Below are positions 53,208 to 62,507 of a stretch of 64,000 nucleotides of DNA, piece after piece. The stretch spans positions 248,001 to 312,000 of the forward strand of contig NZ_AULI01000002.1 of the NCBI RefSeq assembly GCF_000425205.1, in the 5' to 3' direction. Source of the stretch: Pontibacillus halophilus JSM 076056 = DSM 19796. Its GTDB lineage: Bacteria; Bacillota; Bacilli; Bacillales; BH030062. The notes under the pieces are model-generated. The model was not told where the DNA came from. It was given only the letters and a program-made list of their open reading frames with translations, and did no database searches. Position 1 is the stretch's first letter, and every line of letters begins with the position of its first letter. Made by a program: the position numbers and the translations under genes.

Positions 53208-53750
53208 TTACTTCTCAATAATCGTTTCTTTAATCGCTTTACCCAAGTGACGACCTGGTTCGTCTTCAAGAGCAGCAATCCAATCGCCTTCTTCGAGATT
53301 GAGAATAGAAGTGATGCCCTTACTGCGCTCGAACACATAGACGCTAGATGCGCTTTGAAATGTTGCACTAATTTCTCCATCCTCTTTCGCACACGCAACC
53401 TGAAGCATAGGTCGCTTCTCGATCTTCACTCTACCAATCGCCACTTTCCTCACTTGTTCCCCGCTGATAAGTTCCAGCTCTTCCCCAGCTTGAAGTTCTT
53501 GTAAATAATACGTACGCTCACTTTGATGCAAATACTGATGAAAGGCGCCTACGTTCACTCGAAACGGACGAGGTGGATATCCTTTAGATACCCGATTTTC
53601 TGAGAACACCTGTACATACCCATGCCCAGTGTTCCCAACAAATAAGCTTTCTTCTTCTCCAATTACATCAGTAAAGTCAATGCATACGCGCATCCCCTCT
53701 ACAATCTCATTTATCGAAACTACTTCATTAAATCCGCGTTTGTTCAACAC
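53208..53750 (-). CDS. Stand-alone C-terminal domain of 3-dehydroquinate synthase II family
   Basis: Protein of 180 residues matching only the C-terminal half of archaeal-type 3-dehydroquinate synthase II (about 360 residues). Matched blocks in order: GMRVCIDFTDVIGEEESLFVG (19-39), RPFRVNVGAFHQYL (61-74), YYLQELQAGEEL (81-92), GRVKIEKRPML (106-116), GRHLG (166-170) and KETIIEK (174-180). The N-terminal barrel with the catalytic lysine is absent, with no trace upstream, so the full reaction is unlikely. GTG start with GGAGGG about 10 bases before. Only 27 bases after rsiX, hence probably the third gene of the sigX operon. Function unknown. Confidence 0.85.
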   Translation of the reverse strand: MLNKRGFNEVVSINEIVEGMRVCIDFTDVIGEEESLFVGNTGHGYVQVFSENRVSKGYPPRPFRVNVGAFHQYLHQSERTYYLQELQAGEELELISGEQVRKVAIGRVKIEKRPMLQVACAKEDGEISATFQSASSVYVFERSKGITSILNLEEGDWIAALEDEPGRHLGKAIKETIIEK

Positions 53751-53777
53751 CTGTTGAAACCCTCCTTCTCACTCTCC

Positions 53778-54926
53778 TTACTCTGTCTGGTCATTAATTG
53801 AAACAGGGAGCGATATAGGCTTTGTTACATCATATTTCCCGACATCATGTTCCTCGATTCCATCTATCTGAACTCCACTCATACCGAATGAATGAGCGGT
53901 TGCCAACATAGCCGTAATCATTTCTTCTGTCCATTCGTCTTCTGAAGATAGCGTGATGGTAGCTTCATCTTTATCTACCGAAACCGATTCAATGCTGTAC
54001 GTTTCTGGGAACGTAGGTTCCAATCCATCTTTACGCTCCCCTTGCTTCATATCAAAGAGAGCCTCTTCTAATGACTCGTAATCGTTGTATACAGGGACTA
54101 AATAGGAGTTAGAATCCGTTTCATAACGCTTATAGGAACTTGTTCGCTCTGACTGTAAGATATACTGTTCTAGCACGCCTTCATCCGGCGGCACACTTCT
54201 ATTCTGTAACTGAACAGTTTCTATCCCAGCCGGAATGAGCATCAACTCTAGCTCTTGTAGGAATCTATCTGTGTTTTGTTGTTTTCCATCTTGAATTGAA
54301 ACGACCGCAACATCGCCATCAAATGAAAAGGATGCCTCACGAATCCATTCAACGGGGGCGAGGGGGCCTATCGGTTTCACTTGGCCTTGTAGCTCATTTA
54401 CAAGTACTTGTAATGGTTTTATCTGCTCAGAAACGTATGAAATTGGGACAAGTATGTCACCAGTTGGTTCTTTGTACGGCACCACAAGAAAATCGCGTTG
54501 AGGCTGATTGATGAATGAGGAGGATTCGCTACGTTCATCAAGGGCATCCTCATCCCCAGTTATTCCTCGGGATGGTTCATCTTTCGTTTGTGTATCTTGA
54601 GAGCCGCTTTCTGGACTAGCTTCCTCTAATGCCTCGGATTCTGCTGCATCGTCAGTGCGGTCTGCCTGTTCAGTTGAAGGAGACGAGAAGGAGGATTCCT
54701 GCTGCTCTGACGGTCCAAAATTCGTTTGATTGATCATGAAGAACAACAGACCAATTGCTAGAACTATCGCACCTACAGGCAACAATTTATTTAAAGAAGA
54801 GGATTTCTTCTGTGGTTCATTCGCTTCTTGTACACGTCTATACACTTCTTCTTTGGAACGAGTGTCCTCCACTAATGGCATCTCCTGTAGGTACTTCTCT
54901 ATTTCTTGTTCTGTTCGTTTAGTCAA
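53778..54926 (-). CDS. rsiX: Anti-sigma-X factor RsiX
   Basis: Membrane anti-sigma factor of 382 residues. The N-terminal cytoplasmic sigma-binding part (EQEIEKYLQEMPLVEDTRSKEEVYRRV) resembles B. subtilis RsiX, followed by one membrane helix at residues 49-65. A long acidic, serine-rich linker leads to an extracytoplasmic region with a GerMN-like part from about residue 160. TTG start at 54926 chosen: GGAGG is 8 bases upstream and the frame overlaps the sigX stop by 8 bases; an ATG at 54953 lies inside sigX before that ribosome site. Confidence 0.85.
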   Translation of the reverse strand: MTKRTEQEIEKYLQEMPLVEDTRSKEEVYRRVQEANEPQKKSSSLNKLLPVGAIVLAIGLLFFMINQTNFGPSEQQESSFSSPSTEQADRTDDAAESEALEEASPESGSQDTQTKDEPSRGITGDEDALDERSESSSFINQPQRDFLVVPYKEPTGDILVPISYVSEQIKPLQVLVNELQGQVKPIGPLAPVEWIREASFSFDGDVAVVSIQDGKQQNTDRFLQELELMLIPAGIETVQLQNRSVPPDEGVLEQYILQSERTSSYKRYETDSNSYLVPVYNDYESLEEALFDMKQGERKDGLEPTFPETYSIESVSVDKDEATITLSSEDEWTEEMITAMLATAHSFGMSGVQIDGIEEHDVGKYDVTKPISLPVSINDQTE

Positions 54927-55455
54927 TCTTCTCGCCTCCTTCCGTTGTGCCATCCCAAGATTGTTTAAGTGCACGCAAGCCACGATGCTGCGTGGTCTTC
55001 ACTTTACTTTCACTCCAATTCAGAATAGCAGCAGTTTCTTTAATGGATCTTTCTTGTATGTAACGAAGGATTAACACACTTCGTTGATTCGGGCTACATG
55101 TGTCTAAGTGATAATACAATTCCTTCACTTCATCTGATTTCATAACCAGTTCCTCCGGAAGAGGCTCCGGGTCACGAATGGTTTGACCTCGTTCTCCCAT
55201 ATCAAATAAGTCATAAATGCGATCCTTTAACCGCTTCTGTTTCCTGAAATGGTCGAAGGTGACGTGCTTTGCAATGGAGAAGAGCCACGTTTTCTCACTA
55301 CTTTCACCTTTGAACGAACTGTATGATTTCATAACTTTCACATACACTTCTTGAATTAAATCTTCCGTAGCTTCACGGTCCTTTACCATATAATAAATGA
55401 ATTGAAATAAGTCCTGATGGTAGTGGTCGTAAAGTCTGTCGAACAAGTTGCTCAT
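54919..55455 (-). CDS. sigX: ECF sigma factor SigX
   Basis: Extracytoplasmic-function sigma factor of 178 residues. Region 2: LYDHYHQDLFQFIYYMVKDREATEDLIQEVYVKVMKSYSSFKG...TWLFSIAKHVTFDHFRKQKR. Region 4: CSPNQRSVLILRYIQERSIKETAAILNWSESKVKTTQHRGLRAL. It matches SigX of B. subtilis, which lies next to resE in both organisms and responds to cell-envelope stress, changing surface charge. GGGGGT precedes the ATG. A matching autoregulatory promoter lies just upstream. Confidence 0.94.
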   Translation of the reverse strand: MSNLFDRLYDHYHQDLFQFIYYMVKDREATEDLIQEVYVKVMKSYSSFKGESSEKTWLFSIAKHVTFDHFRKQKRLKDRIYDLFDMGERGQTIRDPEPLPEELVMKSDEVKELYYHLDTCSPNQRSVLILRYIQERSIKETAAILNWSESKVKTTQHRGLRALKQSWDGTTEGGEKID

Positions 55456-55479
55456 ATCAGACCCCCATTTAGTGTATTA

Positions 55480-55506
55480 GACGTCGAGTTCCTCTTAAAC
55501 GTTACA
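55480..55506 (-). promoter_or_regulatory. ECF (sigma-X-type) autoregulatory promoter of sigX
   Basis: TGTAAC, a 17-base spacer and CGTC on the minus strand, 25 bases before the sigX start. This equals the B. subtilis sigma-X pattern and implies autoregulation of sigX-rsiX and the downstream DHQS-II-like gene. Confidence 0.82.
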
Positions 55507-55589
55507 CCTAGTGCAACTATAGCGGAATTGTTCTGTTTCTTGAATAGTTCTTGCCACTTATTTCATTTATTTTCTGTTGATGAATGTAA

Positions 55590-55623
55590 AGAAACCCACT
55601 TTCCTTAACAAAAGTGGGTTTCT
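55590..55623 (-). terminator. Terminator of resDE
   Basis: Perfect 13-base stem (AGAAACCCACTTT and its complement) with an 8-base loop and a TTACATTC tail on the minus strand, separating resE from the sigX unit. Confidence 0.85.
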
Positions 55624-55673
55624 ACGTAAAATGCTGTTGTTTCATAAGGAACAAGATTGTTCGCCAAAACGTT

Positions 55674-57446
55674 CTAACATTCGTCTTGGAGCGGCAGTTT
55701 ACACGTGAATGTCGTGCCTTCACCAATCTTGCTATGGACAGAAATCGTACCTTGATGGGCTTCCATAATATTTTTGGCAATCGCAAGCCCAAGGCCTGTT
55801 CCACTCTTACCTTTTTCGCGCTTTCTAGATTTATCGGCTTTGTAGAACCGTTCAAATACAAATGGAAGATCTTCTTCTTCAATCCCTGAGCCCTCATCTT
55901 GAACAGCGATGACGACTTGTTTCTGGTCGACGAAGGCATTGACCTTCACGACACCATTCTCATAACTATGACGGATGGCGTTGTCGATTAAATTCGTTAA
56001 GACTTGTTCGAAACGGTCTGGGTCCATACAACTCGTCCGACTCGCTGAATCAGCTAAAGACAAGTTAAGTGTAACCCCTCGTTCACCAGCCAGCCCATGA
56101 AATTTCTTTACAATTCGTTCGATGAACGGCTGCATATGTACTTGCTCTAGATTGAGCTGAATATGACCGGCTTCCATTCGAGCTAAGTCAAGCAACTCAT
56201 TAACGAGACGACCGATACGGAGCGATTCCTCGTGAATGATCTGCGCTAGTTCATTCTTCTCTTCTTTACTCTCTGCCACATCGTCTACAATGGCTTCACT
56301 ATACCCTTGCAACATGGAGATTGGCGTACGTAGTTCATGGGAGACGTTTGCGATAAAGTCCTTTCGCAACTTGTCCAAACGACGCTCTTCTGTCATGTCG
56401 CGAATAACAGCTACAGCACCACGGACATAGGATTGGTTGTAAAGAGGGGTCATGATTACGACCCAGGACCTGCCTTGTATGGTGTATTCCGCCATCCCTT
56501 CTTCCTCTGCTGTAACGACCTGGTCTAACAACTGTTGAAGAGGTTCTGGCAAATAGGCTTCATTAGGGAGCATCACTTTACCCGTTTCATATTCCCAAGC
56601 ATGAAGAAATTGAGCTGCGGGAGGGTTCGTAATGAGCACTTCTCCATTTCGATTAAGGGTAATTACCCCATCTGCCATGGAGCGTAAGATTCCCGATAAT
56701 TGCTCTTTTTCTTGACTTAATGCATTGATATGAAATTTCAATTGTCTCCCCATCCGATTAAACGCCATCGCTAATTCGCCAATTTCATCGTGGGTCAAGA
56801 TAGGCACCTTTGTGTTAAATTCTCCTCTTGCCAATTCGAAAGCTCCCTCTCTCATCTTAATGAGAGGTGAAGTGATTCGAGTGGATAAGAAGAACGCAAA
56901 AATGGTCGTCAAGATGACCGCAATCCCTGCTCCAAGAAATATAATCTTCGTCGTCTGTGCTGATGTCTGCTCAACGAACGTGAGGTCTTGGTACATATAG
57001 ACCGCGCTACCTTGTTCAATCGGTGTACCAACAATAAGGATATTCGTATCTGTCTTAGGAATACTTGTCTCCTGTTTAATCACTTCTTCGCCTTCCATAA
57101 CTCTAGCTAACGCCTCATTGTTCTTGACCCAAGACGCGTCAATTGGCGGTACATTTGAGTTTCCTTGTTCACTCGATAACCATGCATCCTCCTCTTCAAA
57201 GAGAACGAGAACACGAGTGCTTGAATCCACGACATGGTCAATAATATCGAGAGCTAACTCACGATTGTCGTATTCTTCAACAATCTCCGTTACTTTCTTA
57301 GCAGATTGGACGAGCTCGTCTTCTGCTTCGACAAGGTGATAATTCTCAAAGAACTGCAAGAGAAGTACGGTTAAGATGAAGAGGACGAAGCACACGAGCA
57401 TAAGAATCGTGACCCAAAGCTTCCCTACCACACTACGCCAGAACAT
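55674..57446 (-). CDS. resE: Sensor histidine kinase ResE
   Basis: Membrane sensor kinase of 590 residues, partner of ResD in control of respiration and anaerobic genes. Two membrane helices (residues 10-30 and about 165-190) enclose an extracytoplasmic sensor; then a HAMP domain (STRITSPLIKMREGAFELARGEFNTKV), a PAS domain (LRSMADGVITLNRNGEVLITNPPAAQFL), the phospho-acceptor histidine in FIANVSHELRTPISMLQGYSEA and the ATPase boxes DNAIRHS, DEGSGIEEEDLPFVFERFYK and GTGLGLAIAK. The ATG overlaps the resD stop (TAATG). Confidence 0.95.
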   Translation of the reverse strand: MFWRSVVGKLWVTILMLVCFVLFILTVLLLQFFENYHLVEAEDELVQSAKKVTEIVEEYDNRELALDIIDHVVDSSTRVLVLFEEEDAWLSSEQGNSNVPPIDASWVKNNEALARVMEGEEVIKQETSIPKTDTNILIVGTPIEQGSAVYMYQDLTFVEQTSAQTTKIIFLGAGIAVILTTIFAFFLSTRITSPLIKMREGAFELARGEFNTKVPILTHDEIGELAMAFNRMGRQLKFHINALSQEKEQLSGILRSMADGVITLNRNGEVLITNPPAAQFLHAWEYETGKVMLPNEAYLPEPLQQLLDQVVTAEEEGMAEYTIQGRSWVVIMTPLYNQSYVRGAVAVIRDMTEERRLDKLRKDFIANVSHELRTPISMLQGYSEAIVDDVAESKEEKNELAQIIHEESLRIGRLVNELLDLARMEAGHIQLNLEQVHMQPFIERIVKKFHGLAGERGVTLNLSLADSASRTSCMDPDRFEQVLTNLIDNAIRHSYENGVVKVNAFVDQKQVVIAVQDEGSGIEEEDLPFVFERFYKADKSRKREKGKSGTGLGLAIAKNIMEAHQGTISVHSKIGEGTTFTCKLPLQDEC

Positions 57447-58162
57447 TATGAACCGCTCACTTCAAATTTGTACCCTACACCCCACACAGTAATAATCATA
57501 CTGGCCGCTTCCGTTGATACTTTGCTTAATTTCTCACGAAGTCGTTTAATATGTGTATCTACTGTTCGAAGGTCGCCAAAGAACTCATATTGCCACACTT
57601 CCTTGAGTAGTTCCTCACGGTCAAATACCTTATCAGGAGCTTTAGCCATAAAGAGCAACAATTCATATTCCTTAGGTGTCAAGGAAACATTTGTCCCATC
57701 CGCCAATACTTTGTGAGCGTCATTATCAATGGTCAAATGAGGAAAGACAATCAAATCCTTCGCTGCTGTATCCGTTTGTAAGAACTTCGTCGTACTAGAG
57801 CGACGTAACAAAGCTTTCACTCTAAGGACGACCTCTCTTGGGCTAAATGGTTTCACGATATAGTCGTCTGTACCGACTTCAAACCCTTGAACGCGGTTTG
57901 CTTCTTCCCCTTTAGCCGTCAACATAATGACAGGCGTTGCTTTCTTCTCACGTAGCTCTTTACACACTTCAATCCCGTCTTTACCTGGCATCATTAAGTC
58001 GAGAAGAATGACGTCATATTCGTTTTCCAAAGCCATATGTAAGGCGGTTTCTCCATCTTCAGCTTCCTCAACCTGGAAGTCTTCTTTCTCGAGATACATT
58101 CGAATAAGACGGCGAATGCGATCTTCATCGTCAACAACTAAAATTTTTGCATCTTGATTCAT
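57446..58162 (-). CDS. resD: Response regulator ResD
   Basis: OmpR-family regulator of 238 residues. Receiver domain with acidic pocket DDE at residues 11-13, phospho-acceptor aspartate in VILLDLMMPGKDG near residue 55 and lysine in VKPFSPREVVLRV. Winged-helix domain from about residue 138 (LTPKEYELLLFMAKAPDKVFDREELLKEVW...DTHIKRLREKL). ResD activates resABC, qcrABC, ctaA and anaerobic genes in B. subtilis. GGGGGA precedes the ATG. Confidence 0.96.
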   Translation of the reverse strand: MNQDAKILVVDDEDRIRRLIRMYLEKEDFQVEEAEDGETALHMALENEYDVILLDLMMPGKDGIEVCKELREKKATPVIMLTAKGEEANRVQGFEVGTDDYIVKPFSPREVVLRVKALLRRSSTTKFLQTDTAAKDLIVFPHLTIDNDAHKVLADGTNVSLTPKEYELLLFMAKAPDKVFDREELLKEVWQYEFFGDLRTVDTHIKRLREKLSKVSTEAASMIITVWGVGYKFEVSGS

Positions 58163-58185
58163 AATTGTCCCCCGTTCCTAAAAAT

Positions 58186-58211
58186 AGAGACTACATCTCT
58201 ATGTAGTCTCT
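58186..58211 (-). terminator. Terminator between resC and resD
   Basis: Perfect 11-base stem (AGAGACTACAT/ATGTAGTCTCT) with a 4-base loop and TTTTTAG on the minus strand, placed between the resC stop and the resD start. Confidence 0.83.
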
Positions 58212-58217
58212 TATCCT

Positions 58218-59408
58218 TTATGCGTAAGAATGTAGACCTGCAATCACAAGATTTACTACAATCAAGTTAAACATAATGATAGCAAATCCAATTACGGCAA
58301 GCCAAGCCGATTTCTCACCATGCCAGCCACGAGACAGGCGTAAGTGAAGAAATGCTGCATAGAATAACATTGTAATTAACGCCCATACCTCTTTTGGATC
58401 CCAACCCCAAGGTCGGTCCCACGCTTGTTGCGCCCAAATCATCGCGAAGATGAGAGCGCCTAATACGAAGACAGGGAAGCCTATAGCCACTGCCCGGTAG
58501 CAGACTTCATCTAATAGGTCTGGTTTCACCTTCTTCAACAACGGTTGAATCGCAGCTGCAATTCGTTTACGAAGAATGAGGCGTAACAGCCAATAAATAA
58601 CTAGGCCTGCTAGAAGAGACCAGATGAACGTATTTAGCTTACTTGCAGCATCTTGTCCGTTCATCCATGAAGGAGCATTAAATAATGGGCTAAATGCACC
58701 CTCACTCACCATTTCAGAATCATATGGGCCAACTATCGCTGGCAATCCATACTGTATCGTCGTCATCTGTTCTTCCACTGGAGCTTCAAATACGACTTCA
58801 TACTCTAACGCTCTAAAGCTACTCGTAAGGGTAATAAACCCTAATGTCGCAATTAACGTGTAAAGGACAAACTCAAGCCAGAATGATCGTTTAGAAGCAC
58901 GACTTTGATCGATTTGTCGAATTAAGTAAATAAGTCCTGCTGCAAAGCTTACAGCAAAAATGGCTTGCCCAGTTGCCGCAGTGGTCACGTGGATATAAAG
59001 CCAATGTGTTTTCAGTGACGGCACAAGCGGAGAAATTTCCGATGGGAACATGCTTGCGAACGCAATCAACAGCAAGGCAATCGGCAATGCAAACAATCCA
59101 AGCATGTTCAGCCGGTAAATAAAATAAATAATAATAAACGCTGCGACAAGCATCATGCCAAAGAACGTCGTATATTCAAATAGATTACTAACCGGCGCAT
59201 GGTCACTTGCAATCCAACGTGTAATAAAATAGCCGACTTGTGCGATAAACCCAACAATGGCAATCGTGATCGCAACATTGCCTAATTTACTTTTCGTATT
59301 CGTCCCCTTTTTGTCTCGAATCGTAGCAGCAAAGAAGAACGTAGCAATCAAATATAGCACAAAGGCCGCGTACAGTAGATTGCTGCTAACTGTGCTCAAA
59401 TCTCCCAT
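58218..59408 (-). CDS. resC: Cytochrome c biogenesis protein ResC (CcsA/CcsB-type)
   Basis: Haem-handling membrane protein of 396 residues of the system II cytochrome c maturation machinery. About eight membrane helices and the tryptophan-rich haem-binding [21 protein letters not shown] near residue 325, flanked by conserved histidines ([16 protein letters not shown] and [18 protein letters not shown]). It forms the haem channel with ResB. It begins 23 bases after resB. Confidence 0.95.
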   Translation of the reverse strand: MGDLSTVSSNLLYAAFVLYLIATFFFAATIRDKKGTNTKSKLGNVAITIAIVGFIAQVGYFITRWIASDHAPVSNLFEYTTFFGMMLVAAFIIIYFIYRLNMLGLFALPIALLLIAFASMFPSEISPLVPSLKTHWLYIHVTTAATGQAIFAVSFAAGLIYLIRQIDQSRASKRSFWLEFVLYTLIATLGFITLTSSFRALEYEVVFEAPVEEQMTTIQYGLPAIVGPYDSEMVSEGAFSPLFNAPSWMNGQDAASKLNTFIWSLLAGLVIYWLLRLILRKRIAAAIQPLLKKVKPDLLDEVCYRAVAIGFPVFVLGALIFAMIWAQQAWDRPWGWDPKEVWALITMLFYAAFLHLRLSRGWHGEKSAWLAVIGFAIIMFNLIVVNLVIAGLHSYA

Positions 59409-59431
59409 GATGTTCCTCCCTTTCTACTCCC

Positions 59432-61087
59432 TTATACCTCATCATCTTGTAATTCCTGCTGGTCTTTCGGCATTTGAATCGAAGTACCTTCAAGCGCTTT
59501 CTCAATTTCCCTCTTCACACCGAACCAATTCTTATTCGTATGAGCGGCAATCCAAATCCCCTCTTCACGTGGTTGAATCCAGATTCGTCGGTGATTCCAA
59601 TACATCCCCTGAACCACACCAACCATAAAGATTAAACCTCCAAGAGCGAGAAATGGCAACGTGTAATCTCGTGTCACCGTTAAGCCAGTTACATCGCGAA
59701 CACCGAAATCAACAAGTCCAAGCTTGTACTCCCGTTCTCCTGGTGTCGCACTAATGTTAACACCAATCCCTACGAAGCTCACTTCTGCCTCTTCTCGTTC
59801 GTCCTTCTCTTTAGTATAGACGCGCATTGCGAACGCGGGATTCTTTGGATATTTCGAGAGTGACGTCGGCCCGTCCTCTTCCATCTTATAATCTGGGAAG
59901 TATTCATCGATTTCAACTTTGAAACCATTCGGTAATGTGTAGGTTTCTTGTGGTTCTGATAAGTTCACCGTAAATTCTCCGAGCGATGTTTCATCAGCAT
60001 CATCTGCTTCATGGAGCTTAAACGTTAACTCCGTAAATTCATTCTGTTGATAGCTAGATTGGAAGAGCGAATACCCATCAAAGGTGATTGGTTCGTTAAC
60101 TCGGGCTTCTGCTTCCTTTACAACGGTAAGGTCAGCCTCAGTACCAGGTAAGGAATCGTCAGAACGCTTATAGATGACGGCGTTCGTCTGATAGTTCTTC
60201 GGTACAGGGGCACCGTTTCGTTCGATGGCTTCTTTATAACGCTCATCATTCTCATCATAATATTCGAGAATAAAATCCTTATTCTCGATAAAATACTGAT
60301 CATCAGTCTGCGGGATGACCTTGGTCTCACCTTCACGAACCCATACGAAGTCGTCTATGTACATAAATGGGATGAAGCGTAGTAAGGCTCCAAGCAAGAA
60401 GAGAATGAGTCCGATGTGGTTCACATAAGGTCCCCATCTCGAGAAACGATTCTTCTCAGCGAGAATATGCCCGTCTTCCTCTGTTATCTTATATCGCATA
60501 CGTTTAAGCTTCTGAACCACTTGGTCTTTATCAGCTTCACTAACCTGTTCCGTCGCTCCAAATACGCGCTGTTTCTGCATAAACATATGGTGTCGCTTTG
60601 GACGTTGACGTTTCAAGGAACGATAAAGGGGAATAAAACGGTCAAGACTCGCAATCACAATCGAAATTCCAATACCAGATACGAGGAGCATGTACCACCA
60701 AGAGCTATATAAATTATGAAAGCCGAGCTGATAGTAGAGTTTCCCTAGTATTCCGTATTCAACTTCATAGAATTGCTCTGCAGGTAGCTGGGATTGCTTT
60801 AAATCTTCTTGTGGGAAGATGGTACCGATTGCGGAGGCAACCAGCGTTACAACAATCAGCCATACTCCTACTTTCACAGATGAAAAGAAATTCCAAATCT
60901 TGTCCACTAGTGTCTTGTTGTAGGTCTGAGATCGTCTGGAGCTTCCATCATAGCGCATATTCACAAGCGCCTGATCTTCATTTCCATTCAAATGTTGATT
61001 CTTCTCAATTGGCTTTCCACAAGATTCACAGAGAACTGTACCCTCTGGATTGGAATGCCCGCAATAATCACACTTGATTTCTCTCAT
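59432..61087 (-). CDS. resB: Cytochrome c biogenesis protein ResB
   Basis: System II component of 551 residues that works with ResC to deliver haem to apocytochromes c. It has an N-terminal zinc-ribbon-like CDYCGHSNPEGTVLCESCGK, three membrane segments (VWLIVVTLVASAIGTIF, YMLLVSGIGISIVIASL and HIGLILFLLGALL) followed by a large extracytoplasmic domain, and a fourth membrane helix near residue 480. The ATG at 61087 is chosen over a TTG at 61093 for ribosome-site spacing. Confidence 0.94.
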   Translation of the reverse strand: MREIKCDYCGHSNPEGTVLCESCGKPIEKNQHLNGNEDQALVNMRYDGSSRRSQTYNKTLVDKIWNFFSSVKVGVWLIVVTLVASAIGTIFPQEDLKQSQLPAEQFYEVEYGILGKLYYQLGFHNLYSSWWYMLLVSGIGISIVIASLDRFIPLYRSLKRQRPKRHHMFMQKQRVFGATEQVSEADKDQVVQKLKRMRYKITEEDGHILAEKNRFSRWGPYVNHIGLILFLLGALLRFIPFMYIDDFVWVREGETKVIPQTDDQYFIENKDFILEYYDENDERYKEAIERNGAPVPKNYQTNAVIYKRSDDSLPGTEADLTVVKEAEARVNEPITFDGYSLFQSSYQQNEFTELTFKLHEADDADETSLGEFTVNLSEPQETYTLPNGFKVEIDEYFPDYKMEEDGPTSLSKYPKNPAFAMRVYTKEKDEREEAEVSFVGIGVNISATPGEREYKLGLVDFGVRDVTGLTVTRDYTLPFLALGGLIFMVGVVQGMYWNHRRIWIQPREEGIWIAAHTNKNWFGVKREIEKALEGTSIQMPKDQQELQDDEV

Positions 61088-61117
61088 AGTCAAACCCTCT
61101 CAATCGGTGTCTGATCG

Positions 61118-61672
61118 TTAAGCCTCAGGCACAATCTCATCCAAGTACATTTTAATCCGGTCAATGTCCAAGCCGCCCATCACCTTACGTTGAACCGTCC
61201 CGTCAGGTGAGATAAATAGAGTCGTAGGAAGTGGTTGGATGCCATATGTAGTTAATACCTGCTCAGATTTATCGTGCAGGATTGGAAACGAAAGGTCATA
61301 TTTATCCATAAATTGATTTACAATAAGTTCACTTCGGTCTACACTCACGGCAAGAATTTCGACCCCTTTTTCTTTATACTCTGGGTAAACCTCTTCCATA
61401 TAAGGCATTTCTTCCTTACAAGGAGGACAGTACGTGGCCCAGAAATTCAACATAACTCCTTGCCCTTCATAGTCGCTTAATTTAATGGTTTCCTGCTCTG
61501 TATTCAATCCAGCTAGCTCGAAATTCGGAGCAGTCGTTCCCTCATCTACGAGTTCAGAATTTTTACGTTGATAGTTTAAGACGAGTGCTGTGACCACTAA
61601 ACCGACCATAACGGCTAGAAGTGTGAATCGAACAATGTAGCGCTTTCTTTTCTTAGCTATTTTATCACTCAT
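61118..61672 (-). CDS. resA: Thiol-disulfide oxidoreductase ResA
   Basis: Membrane-anchored thioredoxin-like protein of 184 residues that keeps apocytochrome c haem-binding cysteines reduced. One N-terminal anchor (FTLLAVMVGLVVTALVLNYQ) and the active site FWATYCPPCKEEMP near residue 74, with the cis-proline loop LPTTLFISPDG. AGGAGTGA precedes the ATG. First gene of resABC. Confidence 0.96.
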   Translation of the reverse strand: MSDKIAKKRKRYIVRFTLLAVMVGLVVTALVLNYQRKNSELVDEGTTAPNFELAGLNTEQETIKLSDYEGQGVMLNFWATYCPPCKEEMPYMEEVYPEYKEKGVEILAVSVDRSELIVNQFMDKYDLSFPILHDKSEQVLTTYGIQPLPTTLFISPDGTVQRKVMGGLDIDRIKMYLDEIVPEA

Positions 61673-61693
61673 TCAACTTCACTCCTAGCAACC

Positions 61694-61702
61694 ATTATAT
61701 CA
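61694..61702 (-). promoter_or_regulatory. Extended -10 promoter of resABC
   Basis: TGATATAAT on the minus strand, about 22 bases before the resA start. The -35 is poor, as expected for a promoter that needs an activator such as ResD. Confidence 0.5.
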
Positions 61703-61729
61703 CGGTCATTCTATCCTAATTTTGAAAAT

Positions 61730-62470
61730 TTAGTTAACATTTTGCTCAGACATATTTCGAAGACGCTTCACTTCGTATGGTGTAAGCTTTCTAGCTTCAC
61801 CAGGTTGCAGTCCCTCTGTAGTTAAGAAGCCATACTGTTCACGCTTCAGCTTGTCTACTTTAAATCCAAGCGCTTCAAACATACGGCGGACTTGACGGTT
61901 CTTCCCTTCATGAAGGACAAGTTCAACAATCGATGTGCCTTTTTGACGGTCGGCTGAGAGTAGCTTCTGGCGAATTGCTTTCAACTTGTCCCCATCCGAG
62001 TATACTCCCTTTGTCAGTTGTCGCAATTGTTCTTTCGAAGGAATCCCTTTCAGTTTCGCAACATATACTTTGTCTAGCTCGTGTTTCGGGTGCATAAGAG
62101 ACTGCGCGAAATCCCCGTCATTTGTTAGCACAATAAGCCCTGATGTATCGTAATCAAGTCGGCCCACAGGATAGATCCGCTCTTCTACTTCAGGTAAGAA
62201 GTCCGTCACGACTTTACGTCCTTTGTCATCTTTCACACTAGAAATGACGCCTCTTGGCTTATAAAGCAAGTAATGTACTGGCTCTTCTTTCTCGAGTGGC
62301 ACGCCTTCTACAACTATTTCGTCGTTAGGCGATACTTTCGTGCCTAATTCTTTCACCGTTTTACCGTTCACTTGAACTTTCCCTTCAACGATGAGTGTTT
62401 CGGCTTTTCTTCTTGATGTCACACCACTATTGGCGATTACTTTCTGTAGTCGTTCTTTTCCTTCAGACAT
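61730..62470 (-). CDS. rluB: 23S rRNA pseudouridine synthase RluB
   Basis: Pseudouridine synthase of the RsuA/RluB family, 246 residues, likely acting on 23S rRNA. N-terminal S4 domain (ERLQKVIANSGVTSRRKAETLIVEGKVQVNG) and catalytic aspartate in GRLDYDTSGLIVLTNDG near residue 105, with EGKNRQVRRMFEALG later. The ATG at 62470 has AAGGAGA 8 bases upstream; a longer frame crosses the spmB terminator. Position between spmB and resA matches B. subtilis. Confidence 0.95.
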   Translation of the reverse strand: MSEGKERLQKVIANSGVTSRRKAETLIVEGKVQVNGKTVKELGTKVSPNDEIVVEGVPLEKEEPVHYLLYKPRGVISSVKDDKGRKVVTDFLPEVEERIYPVGRLDYDTSGLIVLTNDGDFAQSLMHPKHELDKVYVAKLKGIPSKEQLRQLTKGVYSDGDKLKAIRQKLLSADRQKGTSIVELVLHEGKNRQVRRMFEALGFKVDKLKREQYGFLTTEGLQPGEARKLTPYEVKRLRNMSEQNVN

Positions 62471-62507
62471 TGTCAATCTCCTTCGTTCGTTTGAATTCCA
62501 TGAAAAA

